Notes: generated by a model not told the origin, from the sequence alone. Shown: positions 33,209-42,436, numbered from the stretch's first letter. The stretch: 64,000 nucleotides of DNA from Cellulosimicrobium funkei (GCF_001019615.1 NZ_JNBQ01000002.1:248001-312000); one strand, 5' to 3'. Numbers and translations are program-made.

Positions 33209-34755
33209 CCGCGGCCGCGCGCGCGGTGGACACGCCCCTGCTCGTCCTGCGCCCCGAGGACGACGTCGCCGTCGCGACGCGCGACCTCGCGCCCGGGGAC
33301 GTCGTGGGACTTCCCACCGGAGGCTCGGTCGACGTGCTCGACGACGTCCCGCGCGGGCACAAGGTCGCGCTGCGGGACGTCGCCACGGGCGGTCCCGTGC
33401 GCAAGTACGGCCAGGTGATCGGCGTCGCGACGCGCGACGTCCGCGCCGGCGAGCACGTGCACACGCAGAACCTCGGGTACGCGCCGGGGGAGCGCGAGCA
33501 CGAGCTCGCCACGGTGCACACCCCGCTGGCGACGCCGCCCGGACCGCGCCCGACGTTCCGGGGCTACCGCCGCGCGAACGGCACGGTCGGCACGCGCAGC
33601 TACGTCGCGATCCTCACCTCGGTCAACTGCTCCGCGAGCACGGCGCGCATGATCGCCGACCAGTTCCGCGGCCTCGCGCTCGACGCCTACGACGACGTCC
33701 ACGGCGTCGTCGCCCTCACGCACCAGTCAGGGTGCGGGCTCGTGCCGACGAGCGAGGGCGCCCAGGTGCTCCTGCGCACGCTGCGCGGGTACGCCGCCCA
33801 CCCCAACGTCACGGGCGTCCTCGTGCTCGGCCTCGGCTGCGAGATGATCGCCGTCGACACCGTGCTCGCCGGGGCCGACCTGTCGCCGGACACGGTCGTG
33901 CGCACGCTGACCATCCAGGACACCGGGGGAGTGCGGGCCACCGTCCGCGCTGGCGTCGAGGCGGTGCGTGAGATGGTGCAGGAGATCGACGCGCGCTGGG
34001 AGCGCACCGACTGCGACGTCGCCGACCTCGTCCTGGGGCTCAACTGCGGCGGCTCCGACGGCTACTCCGGCATCACCGCGAACCCCGCGCTCGGGATCGC
34101 GTCCGACCGCCTCGTCGCGTACGGCGGCACGTCGGCGCTCGCGGAGACGCCCGAGGTGTTCGGCGCCGAGCACCTGCTCACGCGCCGGGCCGTGACGCCG
34201 GAGGTCGGGCAGCGCCTGCTCGACCGGCTCGAGTGGTGGCAGGGCTACGCCGTCGCGGGCGGGGGCACGCTCGACAACAACCCGTCGCCGGGTAACAAGG
34301 CGGGCGGGCTGACGACGATCCTCGAGAAGTCGCTCGGCGCCGTCGCCAAGGGCGGGCAGGCCGACCTCGCCGCGGTGCACGAGTACGCCGAGCCCCTCGA
34401 CACCAAGGGCTTCGTCTTCATGGACACCCCCGGCTACGACCCCGTCTCCGTGACGGGGCTCGTCGCGGGCGGGGCGACCGTGGTGTGCTTCACGACGGGC
34501 CGCGGGTCCGTGTTCGGCTGCAAGCCGACGCCGAGCATCAAGCTCGGGACCAACAGCGAGCTCTTCGCGCGCATGGGCGACGACGTGGACATCGACTGCG
34601 GGCGGATCGTCGACGGCGTCGCGACGCTCGAGGAGGTGGGCGACGAGATCTTCGCGCGCATCCTCGCCGTCGCCTCGGGGGAGCAGACGGCGAGCGAGGA
34701 GCTCGACCTCGGCGGCGAGGAGTTCGTCCCGTGGCAGCTCGGCACGGTCACCTGA
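33205..34755 (+). CDS. altronate/galactarate-type dehydratase (UxaA family)
   Basis: 516-aa hydro-lyase of the D-galactarate dehydratase/altronate hydrolase family. N-terminal SAF domain at ~1-95 (LPTGGSVDVLDDVPRGHKVAL), then the catalytic part GTRSYVAILTSVNCSA, THQSGCGL, GLGCEM, GLNCGGSDGYSGITANPALG and DNNPSPGNKAGGLTTILEKSLGAVAKGG. These hold the conserved metal-ligand Cys/His/Asn. Dehydrates a sugar acid to a 2-keto-3-deoxy acid. GTG start overlapping the oxidoreductase gene. D-altronate, galactarate and other aldonates are all possible; uxaB is not in the window, so I do not assign uxaA. Confidence 0.9.
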   Translation: MTAAARAVDTPLLVLRPEDDVAVATRDLAPGDVVGLPTGGSVDVLDDVPRGHKVALRDVATGGPVRKYGQVIGVATRDVRAGEHVHTQNLGYAPGEREHELATVHTPLATPPGPRPTFRGYRRANGTVGTRSYVAILTSVNCSASTARMIADQFRGLALDAYDDVHGVVALTHQSGCGLVPTSEGAQVLLRTLRGYAAHPNVTGVLVLGLGCEMIAVDTVLAGADLSPDTVVRTLTIQDTGGVRATVRAGVEAVREMVQEIDARWERTDCDVADLVLGLNCGGSDGYSGITANPALGIASDRLVAYGGTSALAETPEVFGAEHLLTRRAVTPEVGQRLLDRLEWWQGYAVAGGGTLDNNPSPGNKAGGLTTILEKSLGAVAKGGQADLAAVHEYAEPLDTKGFVFMDTPGYDPVSVTGLVAGGATVVCFTTGRGSVFGCKPTPSIKLGTNSELFARMGDDVDIDCGRIVDGVATLEEVGDEIFARILAVASGEQTASEELDLGGEEFVPWQLGTVT

Positions 34756-34794
34756 GGCCAGAGGACCCGGTCCTGGGGCCGCCGGCTGCGTGAC

Positions 34795-35832
34795 ATGATC
34801 GACCTCATGCTCACTCCCGCCACCGGCGCGGCCGGGTCGCGCATCGCCGGCCTCGGTCACTTCCAGCCCGAGAAGACGCTGACGAACGACGACATCGCGC
34901 AGCTCGTCGAGACCAACGACGAGTGGATCCGCTCGCGCACCGGGATCGTCACGCGGCACGTCGCCGACGACGACACGACGGTCGCCGACATGGCCACCGC
35001 GGCGGCGCGCCACGCGCTCGCCGACGCGGGCGTCGACCCCGCCGAGGTCGACCTCGTCATCGTCGCCACGGCCACCGCGACCGATCGCTCGCCCAACACC
35101 GCGGGCCGCGTCGCCTACCACCTGCGCACCGGCGTCATGCCCGGGCAGTCGACGCCGGAGGAGGCGTCCGAGCTCGACCTGCGCGGCGTCGTCGGGCCCG
35201 CCGTGCTCGACGTCAACGTCGCCTGCTCCGGGTTCGCCCACTCCGTCGGCCTCGCCGACCAGGCGATCCGCGCCGGCTCCGCCCGCACCGCCGTCGTGGT
35301 CGGCGCGGAGAAGCTCACCGCGTTCACCGACTGGACCGACCGCAGCACGTGCATCCTCACCGCCGACGGCGCGGGCGCGGCAGTGCTGCGCGCGACGGAC
35401 GAGCCCGGCGTCGGGCCCGTGACCTGGGGCTCGGAGCCCGACCTCACGCCCGCCGTGCTCATCGAGTCGCCCGCGGACAAGTTCGCCCAGGACGGCCGCG
35501 CCGTCTTCAAGTGGGCCATCACGCGCGCCGCCGACCGCGCACGCTCCGTCGTGGAGCGCTCCGGCGTCTCGCTCGACGACATCGAGGTCCTCGTCGCGCA
35601 CCAGGCGAACCTGCGCATCATCGAGCCCCTCGCGAAGTCCCTCGGGCTGGAGTCCAAGATCGTCGTCACCGACATCGTCGAGTCGGGCAACACGTCGGCC
35701 GCGTCCATCCCGCTCGGGCTCTCCAAGTGGTGGCACGCCGGCAAGATCCCCGCCGGCGTCCCGGCCCTGCTCTTCGGCTTCGGCGGTGGGTTCGCCTGGG
35801 CGGGCCAGGTCGTGGAGACCCCGACCCGCTGA
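34795..35832 (+). CDS. FabH-like beta-ketoacyl-ACP synthase III
   Basis: 345-aa KAS III-type condensing enzyme. Catalytic Cys144 in NVACSGF, His in AHQANLRII and Asn in ESGNTSAASIPLGL make an intact triad; N-terminal DEWIRSRTGI is the usual dimer/CoA-site block. A short insertion (MPGQSTPEEASELD, ~115-128) is unlike housekeeping FabH. No fab, acpP or polyketide genes adjoin. No clear ribosome binding site at ATG 34795; ATG 34807 is an alternative. It follows the dehydratase by 39 bp and may be read through from it. Possible roles: priming fatty-acid synthesis or making a specialised acyl product. Confidence 0.88.
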   Translation: MIDLMLTPATGAAGSRIAGLGHFQPEKTLTNDDIAQLVETNDEWIRSRTGIVTRHVADDDTTVADMATAAARHALADAGVDPAEVDLVIVATATATDRSPNTAGRVAYHLRTGVMPGQSTPEEASELDLRGVVGPAVLDVNVACSGFAHSVGLADQAIRAGSARTAVVVGAEKLTAFTDWTDRSTCILTADGAGAAVLRATDEPGVGPVTWGSEPDLTPAVLIESPADKFAQDGRAVFKWAITRAADRARSVVERSGVSLDDIEVLVAHQANLRIIEPLAKSLGLESKIVVTDIVESGNTSAASIPLGLSKWWHAGKIPAGVPALLFGFGGGFAWAGQVVETPTR

Positions 35833-35840
35833 CGAGCGGT

Positions 35841-35876
35841 CGCCGTCGGCCCGGCCCCTGCACCGGGCCGACGGCG
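35841..35876. terminator. bidirectional terminator between fabH-like and beta-helix genes
   Basis: Perfect 14-bp inverted repeat CGCCGTCGGCCCGG (35841-35854)/CCGGGCCGACGGCG (35863-35876) with an 8-base loop, centred between convergent genes. Confidence 0.75.
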
Positions 35877-35890
35877 ATGCTCGCACCCGC

Positions 35891-38497
35891 CTAGGGGTAG
35901 CTGACGACCTTCGCCGGGACGGTCTCGACGCCGCTGGCGCGGGGGCCGACGCCGTTGATGACGTGCTCGTACGTGCCCACCCCGCCGAGCGAGACGGTCA
36001 GCAGCGAGTGCATCCGCACGCCCGGGGTGATCGGGACCTCGAACCCGTTGTCCGAGACGATCGACGCGTCCGAGGTGAACACGCAGTAGGAGCCCAGGCC
36101 CCACGCCTCGTGGTTGCGCACGTGGTCCGCGACCTTGTACGCCGCCCACCCGCGGATGCCGTCGTGGTTCCACGCGGCCTGGTTCGGCGGGTCGTACGGG
36201 AGCTCGTTCTGGTAGAAGATCGTGCGCCCCCGCTCGCCGTTCCACAGGGTGTTGTACTTCTGGTAGTGCTCGACGAAGAGGCCGTAGCCGTCGACGTCGT
36301 CGCCGTTGACCACGAGGCCGTAGTCGGCGGTGTTGACGTCCCAGCCGATGCCCTCGCCGTGGTCACCGCGCCAGGACCAGATGTGGTCGACGATCGTGTC
36401 GTCCGCGTTGATGACGATCGCGCTGTCCACCTTGCCCGCGTGCGCGCCGCCGACGCGCACGAACACGTCGTGGATCGAGATCGGGTCGTCGGCGTGGTCC
36501 GCGCTCGAGCCGTCCGTGCCCACGGTGAGCATGCTCGGGGACTCGGCCGCCCCGGCGTCGAACAGGACGCTGGCGACCCGGACACCGTCCACGTCGCCGA
36601 CCTGGAGCGCGGTCTGCCCCGCGGTGGGCACGATGGTCGCGTACCCGAGGCCGAGCACGACCGTGTCGGCGCGGTTCACCTCGATCGTCTCGTCGAGGTG
36701 GTAGACGCCCGGGGTGAGCAGGAGGTTCAGACCCTGGTCGAGCGCGGCGTTGATGTGCTCGGCGGTGTCGCCGGGGTGCGCGACGTAGAAGTCGTCGAGC
36801 GGGATCGACGTGCCGGGCGTGGAGCCGTTCTTCCACGTCGCGCCGCGCGTGCCCTCGCGCAGCGACGGGACGAAGACCGCGTAGTCGTCGCCGTCGAGGT
36901 AGAGGTACGGCTTCTCGCGGACCGTGCCCGTGGTGTCGAGCGTGGTGACCGCAGGCTCGGGGAACGTCGTCGGCGGGGCGTTCTCGGTGCCGGAGAACAC
37001 CATGTTCCACAGCGTGCCGTCCCAGCCGCCCGTGAGCGTCGAGTCGCGCGTGTACCACTGCTGCTGCGTGTAGCCCCGCACCTGGCCGTCGACGACGGAG
37101 TCGGCCGTGAAGCCGCCCGACGCCCACCCGTAGCGTGACGAGTGCAGCATGAGGTTGCCCTTGACGTGGATACGACGCATCGGGGCCGCTTGCGAGACCG
37201 CCCAGCGCATGTCGCCGCCCGTCGGGGTGACGGCGAGGTTCTCGATCGAGCGCCAGAAGTTCTGCGTCGCGTTGCCCTCGAACCACTCCGCGTCGGCCCA
37301 GACGCCGCCCGTGATGTTCACGTCGTCGGGGTTCCTGCCGAGGCCGTTGACCGCGGTGTTGAAGCCGACGTTGACGTGCACCGGGTACGTGCCGGGCTCG
37401 AAGAGGAACTGGTCGCGGCGCAGCCCGAACTGGCTCTCCTCCTGCGCCGCGTACGCCGCGTCGACGGCGGCCTGGATCTGGTCCACCGGGGTGTCGGGGC
37501 CGAACACGTGCACGTTCGGCCCCAGGTCCCCGCCGCCCTCGATCGGCTCGCCCGTTCCGGGGTTCGTCCCGTCGCCCGTGGTCAGCACGCGCAGCTCCCA
37601 GATCGAGTAGCCCCAGCCGGTGCCGCGCTCGGTGCCGACGAGCCGGACGTAGCGACCGGACCCGGTGACGTCGACGACCTGCTTGCCGCCGGTCCCGTCG
37701 GTGACCGTGCGCAGGGTGCGCCACAGGGTGCCGTCGTCGGACGTCTCGACGCGGAAGCCCTTCCCGTAGGCGCCCTCCCAGTCGATCTCGATCCCGCAGA
37801 CCGGCTTGATCGCGCCCAGGTCGACCTGGAGCCACTGCGCGTCGGAGAACTCGCTGCTCCAGCGCGTTCCGGCGTTGCCGTCCACGGCGAGGCCCGCGGC
37901 GTACGCGCCCTCGGCGGACGACGCCGTCGCCGCCTTCCCGAGCGCGGCGTTCGTCGTGCAGTCGTCGCCCGGGTCGACGGTTCCGCCGTCGGTCCCGGGC
38001 GTGCCGAACACCTGGAGCTCCCACAGCGAGTAGCCGTAGCCGGTGCCGCGCTCGGTGCCGAGCAGGCGCACGTAGCGTCCGGTCCCGGACACGGACAGGG
38101 TCTGCTGCCCGCCCGCACCGTCGGTGACGGTGCGCAGCGTGCGCCAGGTCGTGCCGTCGTCGGACGCCTCGATGCGGAAGCCCTTGCCGTAGGCGCCCTC
38201 CCAGCTCAAGGCGACGGAGGAGAGCGTCGAGACCTGGCCGAGGTCCACCTGGAGCCACTGGCCCTCGGCGAACTCGCTGCCCCAGCGGGTGCTCAGGTCG
38301 CCGTCGACGGCCCGTGCGGCGGCGTAGTCGCCCTGCACGCTCGATGCTGTCGCGGGCTTGCCCTGGGAGAGGTTGACGGGTCCCGCCGCGGCGGCGACGG
38401 GCGCGGCGGCCGCCACGAGCGGCGCCGCGACGCACGCCGCGGTCAGCCCGGCGGCGAGGGAGGCCAGGCGGAGCCTGGCCGGGGATCGGAGGTGCAT
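35891..38497 (-). CDS. secreted double-discoidin beta-helix glycosidase, probably GH55
   Basis: 868 aa. Signal peptide 1-38; two F5/8-type (CBM32-like) domains at ~45-185 and ~205-345 (QWLQVDLG, WEGAYGKGFR, GRYVRLLGTERGTGYGYSLWEL); then ~500 residues of right-handed beta-helix in two blocks (VDQIQAAVDAAYAAQ; later AEHINAALDQGLNLLLTPGVYHLDETIEV). Similar actinobacterial proteins annotated as coagulation factor 5/8 type include GH55 exo-beta-1,3-glucanases, so laminarin/beta-1,3-glucan is the best guess. Start ATG 38497 behind AAGGCAGGACC. One of three neighbouring minus-strand genes with near-copies of the same discoidin domain. Confidence 0.75.
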   Translation of the reverse strand: MHLRSPARLRLASLAAGLTAACVAAPLVAAAAPVAAAAGPVNLSQGKPATASSVQGDYAAARAVDGDLSTRWGSEFAEGQWLQVDLGQVSTLSSVALSWEGAYGKGFRIEASDDGTTWRTLRTVTDGAGGQQTLSVSGTGRYVRLLGTERGTGYGYSLWELQVFGTPGTDGGTVDPGDDCTTNAALGKAATASSAEGAYAAGLAVDGNAGTRWSSEFSDAQWLQVDLGAIKPVCGIEIDWEGAYGKGFRVETSDDGTLWRTLRTVTDGTGGKQVVDVTGSGRYVRLVGTERGTGWGYSIWELRVLTTGDGTNPGTGEPIEGGGDLGPNVHVFGPDTPVDQIQAAVDAAYAAQEESQFGLRRDQFLFEPGTYPVHVNVGFNTAVNGLGRNPDDVNITGGVWADAEWFEGNATQNFWRSIENLAVTPTGGDMRWAVSQAAPMRRIHVKGNLMLHSSRYGWASGGFTADSVVDGQVRGYTQQQWYTRDSTLTGGWDGTLWNMVFSGTENAPPTTFPEPAVTTLDTTGTVREKPYLYLDGDDYAVFVPSLREGTRGATWKNGSTPGTSIPLDDFYVAHPGDTAEHINAALDQGLNLLLTPGVYHLDETIEVNRADTVVLGLGYATIVPTAGQTALQVGDVDGVRVASVLFDAGAAESPSMLTVGTDGSSADHADDPISIHDVFVRVGGAHAGKVDSAIVINADDTIVDHIWSWRGDHGEGIGWDVNTADYGLVVNGDDVDGYGLFVEHYQKYNTLWNGERGRTIFYQNELPYDPPNQAAWNHDGIRGWAAYKVADHVRNHEAWGLGSYCVFTSDASIVSDNGFEVPITPGVRMHSLLTVSLGGVGTYEHVINGVGPRASGVETVPAKVVSYP

Positions 38498-38548
38498 GGT
38501 CCTGCCTTCTTCGGGTCGGTGGGTCGTGCCACGGGCACGACCGTGCCC

Positions 38549-38586
38549 CGGGCGCGGCGCCGTCGTGCTCGACGACGCCGCGCCCG
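38549..38586. terminator. hairpin after the DUF1996 gene
   Basis: Perfect 11-bp arms CGGGCGCGGCG (38549-38559)/CGCCGCGCCCG (38576-38586), 15 bp beyond the stop at 38602, with further pairing in the loop. It separates the DUF1996 and beta-helix genes. Confidence 0.6.
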
Positions 38587-38601
38587 TCGGGCGGTGGGGT
38601 G

Positions 38602-40011
38602 TCAGCCGACGAGCTGGTAGTTCTCGTCGAGGACGGTGCCGCGGTGCGGCTTGTAGAGGTCGTACCCGCGCGGGTTGCACTGGAGACCGCCGTTGATGCA
38701 GTGCTCCACGAGGCGCTCGAGCACCTCGGGCTCCCAGCCGTTGATGAAGTCGTAGTGCCACGACTGGTCGGAGCCGCTCACGAGCCTCACGTCGGACATG
38801 TCACCGCTCACGGGCCACGCGATCTTGAACTCGATCATCGGGACCGCGATCGGGTGCGTCATGGGGCACTGCCCGTCCACGGGGTACGCCATGTGCGCGC
38901 CGTGGCCCATGTGCGCCGAGGCGTCGGGGGACAGGTGCATGCCGTCCCAGCAGCTCGGGGCCTGGTAGCGGATGTTCAGCTCGGTGCCCTCGGGGCAGTG
39001 GGCCGGGATGTCCCAGCTCTTCGAGATGTCGCCGCACTCCCAGCCCTCGACGGCGCCCGGCGCGGTCCGGAACTCGTCGTACGTCGCCATCATGTCGCCC
39101 GCGACGAACCGCAGGCCCGGCGGGAAGGGCTTGACCTTCGTGTAGTCGTCGATCCCCGACTTGTAGTAGATCGTCATGGGGATGTCGGGCTCGATCGGGA
39201 CGCCGTTCTTCTCGATCGCGGGGAACCAGTACGACGAGTGGTCCTGCGGGACCGTGCAGGTCGAGTCGGTGTTCTCGAACAGGTCCTCCGGGACCGTGAA
39301 CGCGTCCGTCACGCGGTTGCCGACGAACGTGTGCAGGTGCGACCTCCCGGGCTGACCGGGGAAGACGATCGGGTCGTCGGGCAGGAAGTGCGAGAACGAG
39401 CAGTTGGCCTGGAACTCGTGGTGCGTGACCTCGTCGTCCCACTCCGGCGGGTTCTCGGGGTCCGGCGCGTCGCCGTCGCCGAACACCTGGAGCTCGTACA
39501 GCGAGTAGCCGTACTGCGTGCCGCGCTCCGTCCCGACGACCTGGACGTAGCGACCCGTCACGTCGACGTCGAACGACTGCACGCCGCCCGTCCCGTCGGC
39601 CACGGTCGCGACGGTCGTCCAGGACCGGCCGTCCTGCGACACCTGGACCGTGAAGTCCTTGCCGTACGCCGCCTCCCAGTCGAGGACGACGCGGTCGAGG
39701 TCGTGCGCCTCGCCGAGGTCGACGCGGAGCCACTGGTCGTCGCTCGGCTGGCTCGCCCAGCGGGTCGCCCGGTCGCCGTCGACCGCGAACCGGGGGCCCA
39801 GGCCGCCCGACTCGGAGCTCGACGCCGCCGTGAGCGCACCCTGGGAGAGCAGGGTGTCCGGGGCGGCGGCGGCGCTCGTCGTGACGACGACCGAGGTCGA
39901 CGCGACGAGGACGCCGGTCATCGTCGCGGCGATCCGGCGTCGGCCCGTCCCGGCGCGGCGTCTGCCGTGCCGGGGAGGCGTTAGCGTGGTGGTGCGTGTC
40001 GTGCCGTGCAT
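38602..40011 (-). CDS. secreted discoidin-DUF1996 protein
   Basis: 469 aa. Twin-Arg-like n-region (GRRRAGTGRRR) and signal sequence to ~49; one F5/8 discoidin domain at ~52-178 (QWLRVDLGEAHDLDRVVLDWEAAYGKDF); DUF1996 at ~190-460 with FQANCSFSHFLPDDPIVFPGQPGRSHLHTFVGN and many His/Cys/Asp residues (SCWDGMHLSPD, HMGHGAHMAYP). DUF1996 is best known from fungi and some soil actinobacteria and its function is not established; the His-rich conserved positions suggest metal binding. ATG 40011 follows GGAGGAAGC. Its company of glucan-active enzymes suggests a role on the same polysaccharide. Confidence 0.85.
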   Translation of the reverse strand: MHGTTRTTTLTPPRHGRRRAGTGRRRIAATMTGVLVASTSVVVTTSAAAAPDTLLSQGALTAASSSESGGLGPRFAVDGDRATRWASQPSDDQWLRVDLGEAHDLDRVVLDWEAAYGKDFTVQVSQDGRSWTTVATVADGTGGVQSFDVDVTGRYVQVVGTERGTQYGYSLYELQVFGDGDAPDPENPPEWDDEVTHHEFQANCSFSHFLPDDPIVFPGQPGRSHLHTFVGNRVTDAFTVPEDLFENTDSTCTVPQDHSSYWFPAIEKNGVPIEPDIPMTIYYKSGIDDYTKVKPFPPGLRFVAGDMMATYDEFRTAPGAVEGWECGDISKSWDIPAHCPEGTELNIRYQAPSCWDGMHLSPDASAHMGHGAHMAYPVDGQCPMTHPIAVPMIEFKIAWPVSGDMSDVRLVSGSDQSWHYDFINGWEPEVLERLVEHCINGGLQCNPRGYDLYKPHRGTVLDENYQLVG

Positions 40012-40115
40012 GCTTCCTCCTTCGAGGTCGTCGCGCGCTGCGGAGCCTCTCGGGCAGGAGCGCGCGACGCTGCGCGGATGATGGGCACGCCCGGCGTCTG
40101 TCACCGGGCGCCGTG

Positions 40116-40149
40116 CCGGGTGGGGGCGGTTGCCGCCGCCCCCACCCGG
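40116..40149. terminator. strong hairpin after the GH-A glycosidase gene
   Basis: Perfect 14-bp stem CCGGGTGGGGGCGG (40116-40129)/CCGCCCCCACCCGG (40136-40149), 6-base loop, 14 bp past the stop at 40163. Confidence 0.75.
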
Positions 40150-40162
40150 ACGTCTGCGGGTG

Positions 40163-42436
40163 TCAGCGCTGGTACACGCCGAGCTCGAAGAGCGAGTAGC
40201 TCCACTCGGTGCCGCGCGCGTCGAGCTGGAGCCGCACGTAGCGGCCGTTGCCCGCGACGTCGAGGCTGTCGACCCCGCCGTCGCCGTCGGTCACCGTGCG
40301 GACCGTGGTCCAGGACTGCCCGTCGTTCGACGTCTGGATCCGGTAGGCCTTGCCGAACGCGGTCTCCCAGACGAGCTGGACGTGCTGGAACGCCTGGACG
40401 GATCCGAGGTCGACCGTCAGCCACTCGTCGTCGTTCCAGTTGCTCGCCCAGCGGGTGCCCTGGTCGCCGTCGGTCGCCTGGCCGGGGGACCAGTTCCCGT
40501 TCCAGGGGTCGAAGCTCGACGCCGTCGTGGTCTTGCCCTGCGCGATGTTCGTCCCCGCGACCGGCGGTGCGACGACGCGGAACGAGCGCGTCTCGACCCC
40601 GACGTTCCCCTTCCCGTCCTCGGCCCAGACGTAGAGCTTCCACACGCCGAGCCGCGACGGTGCGGTGACCGAGAACTTCCCCTGGCCCTTGCTCGTGAGC
40701 TCGGTCCAGGCGAGGCCGCCGGCGCCGTCGATGTACTTGCTGTTGAAGAACGCGACGTAGTTGATCGGGTCGCCGTCGGGGTCGGTCGCGGCGAGGTCGA
40801 AGTCGAGCGTGGCGCCGGCGGTCACGGACGTCGCCCCCGGGATCGCCATGCCGCTGATGCGGGGGGCCGTGTTCACGCCCGCGAGGTCGACGCCCCACGT
40901 CTGGGCGATCGCGTGGTAGCCGAGGCGCTTGTTGTTGCCGGGCGTGACGTTGAACCATACGCCGCCGAAGTCGCCCTCGACGCCGTAGTGGAAGAACGTC
41001 GCGCCGAGCGCCTTGCCCTCGTGCTCCATGAGGCACTTCCACGACAGCGGCAGCGCGCGGCTCTTCTCGATGTCGGTGGGCTCGTCCGGGACGCCGTTCG
41101 CGTCGTCCGGCACCTCCCACTCGCCGGCCGCGCCGCCCTCGGTGAGCACGTACGGCTTGCCGTAGTTCCCGGCCTCCCACGCGCTCGCGATGCTGCACAC
41201 GTCGCCGTAGGCGTTGATGGAGAGCAGGTCCAGGTCGGGCGCGTGGTCGCGGATGTACGGCCACGCGCCGGTCCACGCGTCGGTGTTCGACGTCGGGTGG
41301 TTGGGGTCGATCGCGTGGATCGCGACGCTCACCTCGTTGACGAACGACGCGTACGCGTCGCGGATCTCCTCGAGCTCGGTGCCGGAGTAGCAGTTCTGGA
41401 GGCCGAGGATCGCCTCGTTGCCGATGTTCCACATGAGGACGGCCGGGTGGTTCTTGTACTCCTCGACCCAGCGCAGGATGTCGGCCTTGGTGTCGTTCTT
41501 GTACGTCGTGTCGGTGCGGTAGTCGATGCAGCCGCCCGACCCCGGGCCGCCGCCGGGCATGAGCCAGAAGCCCGCGATGACGCGGACGTCGTGCGCGGCC
41601 GCGGCGTCGAGGATCGCGCGCGAGTCGGCGCCCGTGCCCCAGGTGCGGGTCGTGTTGCCGTTGATGTCGGCGAGGCCCTGCATGCGCGGGCCGGTCTCCT
41701 CGGCGCTCGTGCCGCCCCACGTGAACCCGCGCACGGTGTACGGCTGCCCGTCCACCTGGAGGTCCCAGTCGCCGTTCCCGCCGACGACCTTCACCACGCT
41801 CGGGCCGGAGTCCTTGACCGGGACCGTCGGGTGGCCCGGGTGCACGTAGTCGGGGAACGGGTCGGTCGGGTCACCGGGGTCGGTCGGGTCGACCGGCCCC
41901 GAGCCGCCCGCCTCGCCGAACACGCGGAACTCGTAGAGCGAGTGGCCGTAGCCACCCGGACGCGCGGTCGAGAGCACGCGCACGTAGCGGCCCTCCCCGT
42001 CGACGTCGAGCACGTCCGTGCCACCGTCGCCTTGGGTCGTGGAGTAGAGCGTGCGCCACGCGGAGGCGTCGTCGGAGACCTGGACCTGGTACGCGGAGGA
42101 GAAGGCGCCCTCCCAGACGAGCTCCACACGGTCGACGCTCGCGGCCTGCTGGAGGTCGACCTGGAGCCACTGGGGGTCGCTCCAGGCGCTGGACCAGCGC
42201 GTGCCGAGGTCGCCGTCGACGGCGTTGCCCGCGGCGTACCCGGCCCAGTCGTCCTGGACGGACGACGCGGTGGCGGGCTTGCCCTGGGACAGGAGCACCG
42301 GCTCGGCGCTCGCGGTCGTCGCGGGCACGACCAGCGCCGCTCCCGCGAGCGCGCCGGAGGCCAGCGCTGCGAGCGCGGCGCGGGCCGCTCGGCGTCTGCG
42401 GGGTCGCCCGGGGGCGGTGGGGGGTGTGGTGCGCAT
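40163..42436 (-). CDS. secreted clan GH-A glycosidase flanked by discoidin domains (GH2-like barrel)
   Basis: 757 aa. Arg-rich signal peptide to ~44; F5/8 discoidin at ~47-180; DPTDPGDP linker; TIM barrel at ~210-540 whose acid/base is the Glu of WNIGNEAI and probable nucleophile the Glu of YVLTEGGA; an Ig-like/cadherin-like domain at ~545-620 (DLAATDPDGDPINY); and a second discoidin at ~625-757. The barrel resembles the GH2 C-terminal barrel without the GH2 sandwich domains, so family assignment is open (GH2-like, GH5 or a glucanase family). Divergent from a LacI gene with matching operators on both sides; likely beta-glucan active (inference). Confidence 0.8.
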   Translation of the reverse strand: MRTTPPTAPGRPRRRRAARAALAALASGALAGAALVVPATTASAEPVLLSQGKPATASSVQDDWAGYAAGNAVDGDLGTRWSSAWSDPQWLQVDLQQAASVDRVELVWEGAFSSAYQVQVSDDASAWRTLYSTTQGDGGTDVLDVDGEGRYVRVLSTARPGGYGHSLYEFRVFGEAGGSGPVDPTDPGDPTDPFPDYVHPGHPTVPVKDSGPSVVKVVGGNGDWDLQVDGQPYTVRGFTWGGTSAEETGPRMQGLADINGNTTRTWGTGADSRAILDAAAAHDVRVIAGFWLMPGGGPGSGGCIDYRTDTTYKNDTKADILRWVEEYKNHPAVLMWNIGNEAILGLQNCYSGTELEEIRDAYASFVNEVSVAIHAIDPNHPTSNTDAWTGAWPYIRDHAPDLDLLSINAYGDVCSIASAWEAGNYGKPYVLTEGGAAGEWEVPDDANGVPDEPTDIEKSRALPLSWKCLMEHEGKALGATFFHYGVEGDFGGVWFNVTPGNNKRLGYHAIAQTWGVDLAGVNTAPRISGMAIPGATSVTAGATLDFDLAATDPDGDPINYVAFFNSKYIDGAGGLAWTELTSKGQGKFSVTAPSRLGVWKLYVWAEDGKGNVGVETRSFRVVAPPVAGTNIAQGKTTTASSFDPWNGNWSPGQATDGDQGTRWASNWNDDEWLTVDLGSVQAFQHVQLVWETAFGKAYRIQTSNDGQSWTTVRTVTDGDGGVDSLDVAGNGRYVRLQLDARGTEWSYSLFELGVYQR

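Noticed and set aside
35891-38497. Adenylyl cyclase annotation sometimes given to this protein type
   Set aside because: No cyclase domain or catalytic motif; sequence is secreted, discoidin-bearing and beta-helical.
41871-42170. Small antisense or alternate-frame ORFs in the glycosidase gene
   Set aside because: Arg/Ala-rich shadows with no ribosome binding site or domain, as throughout this high-GC window.
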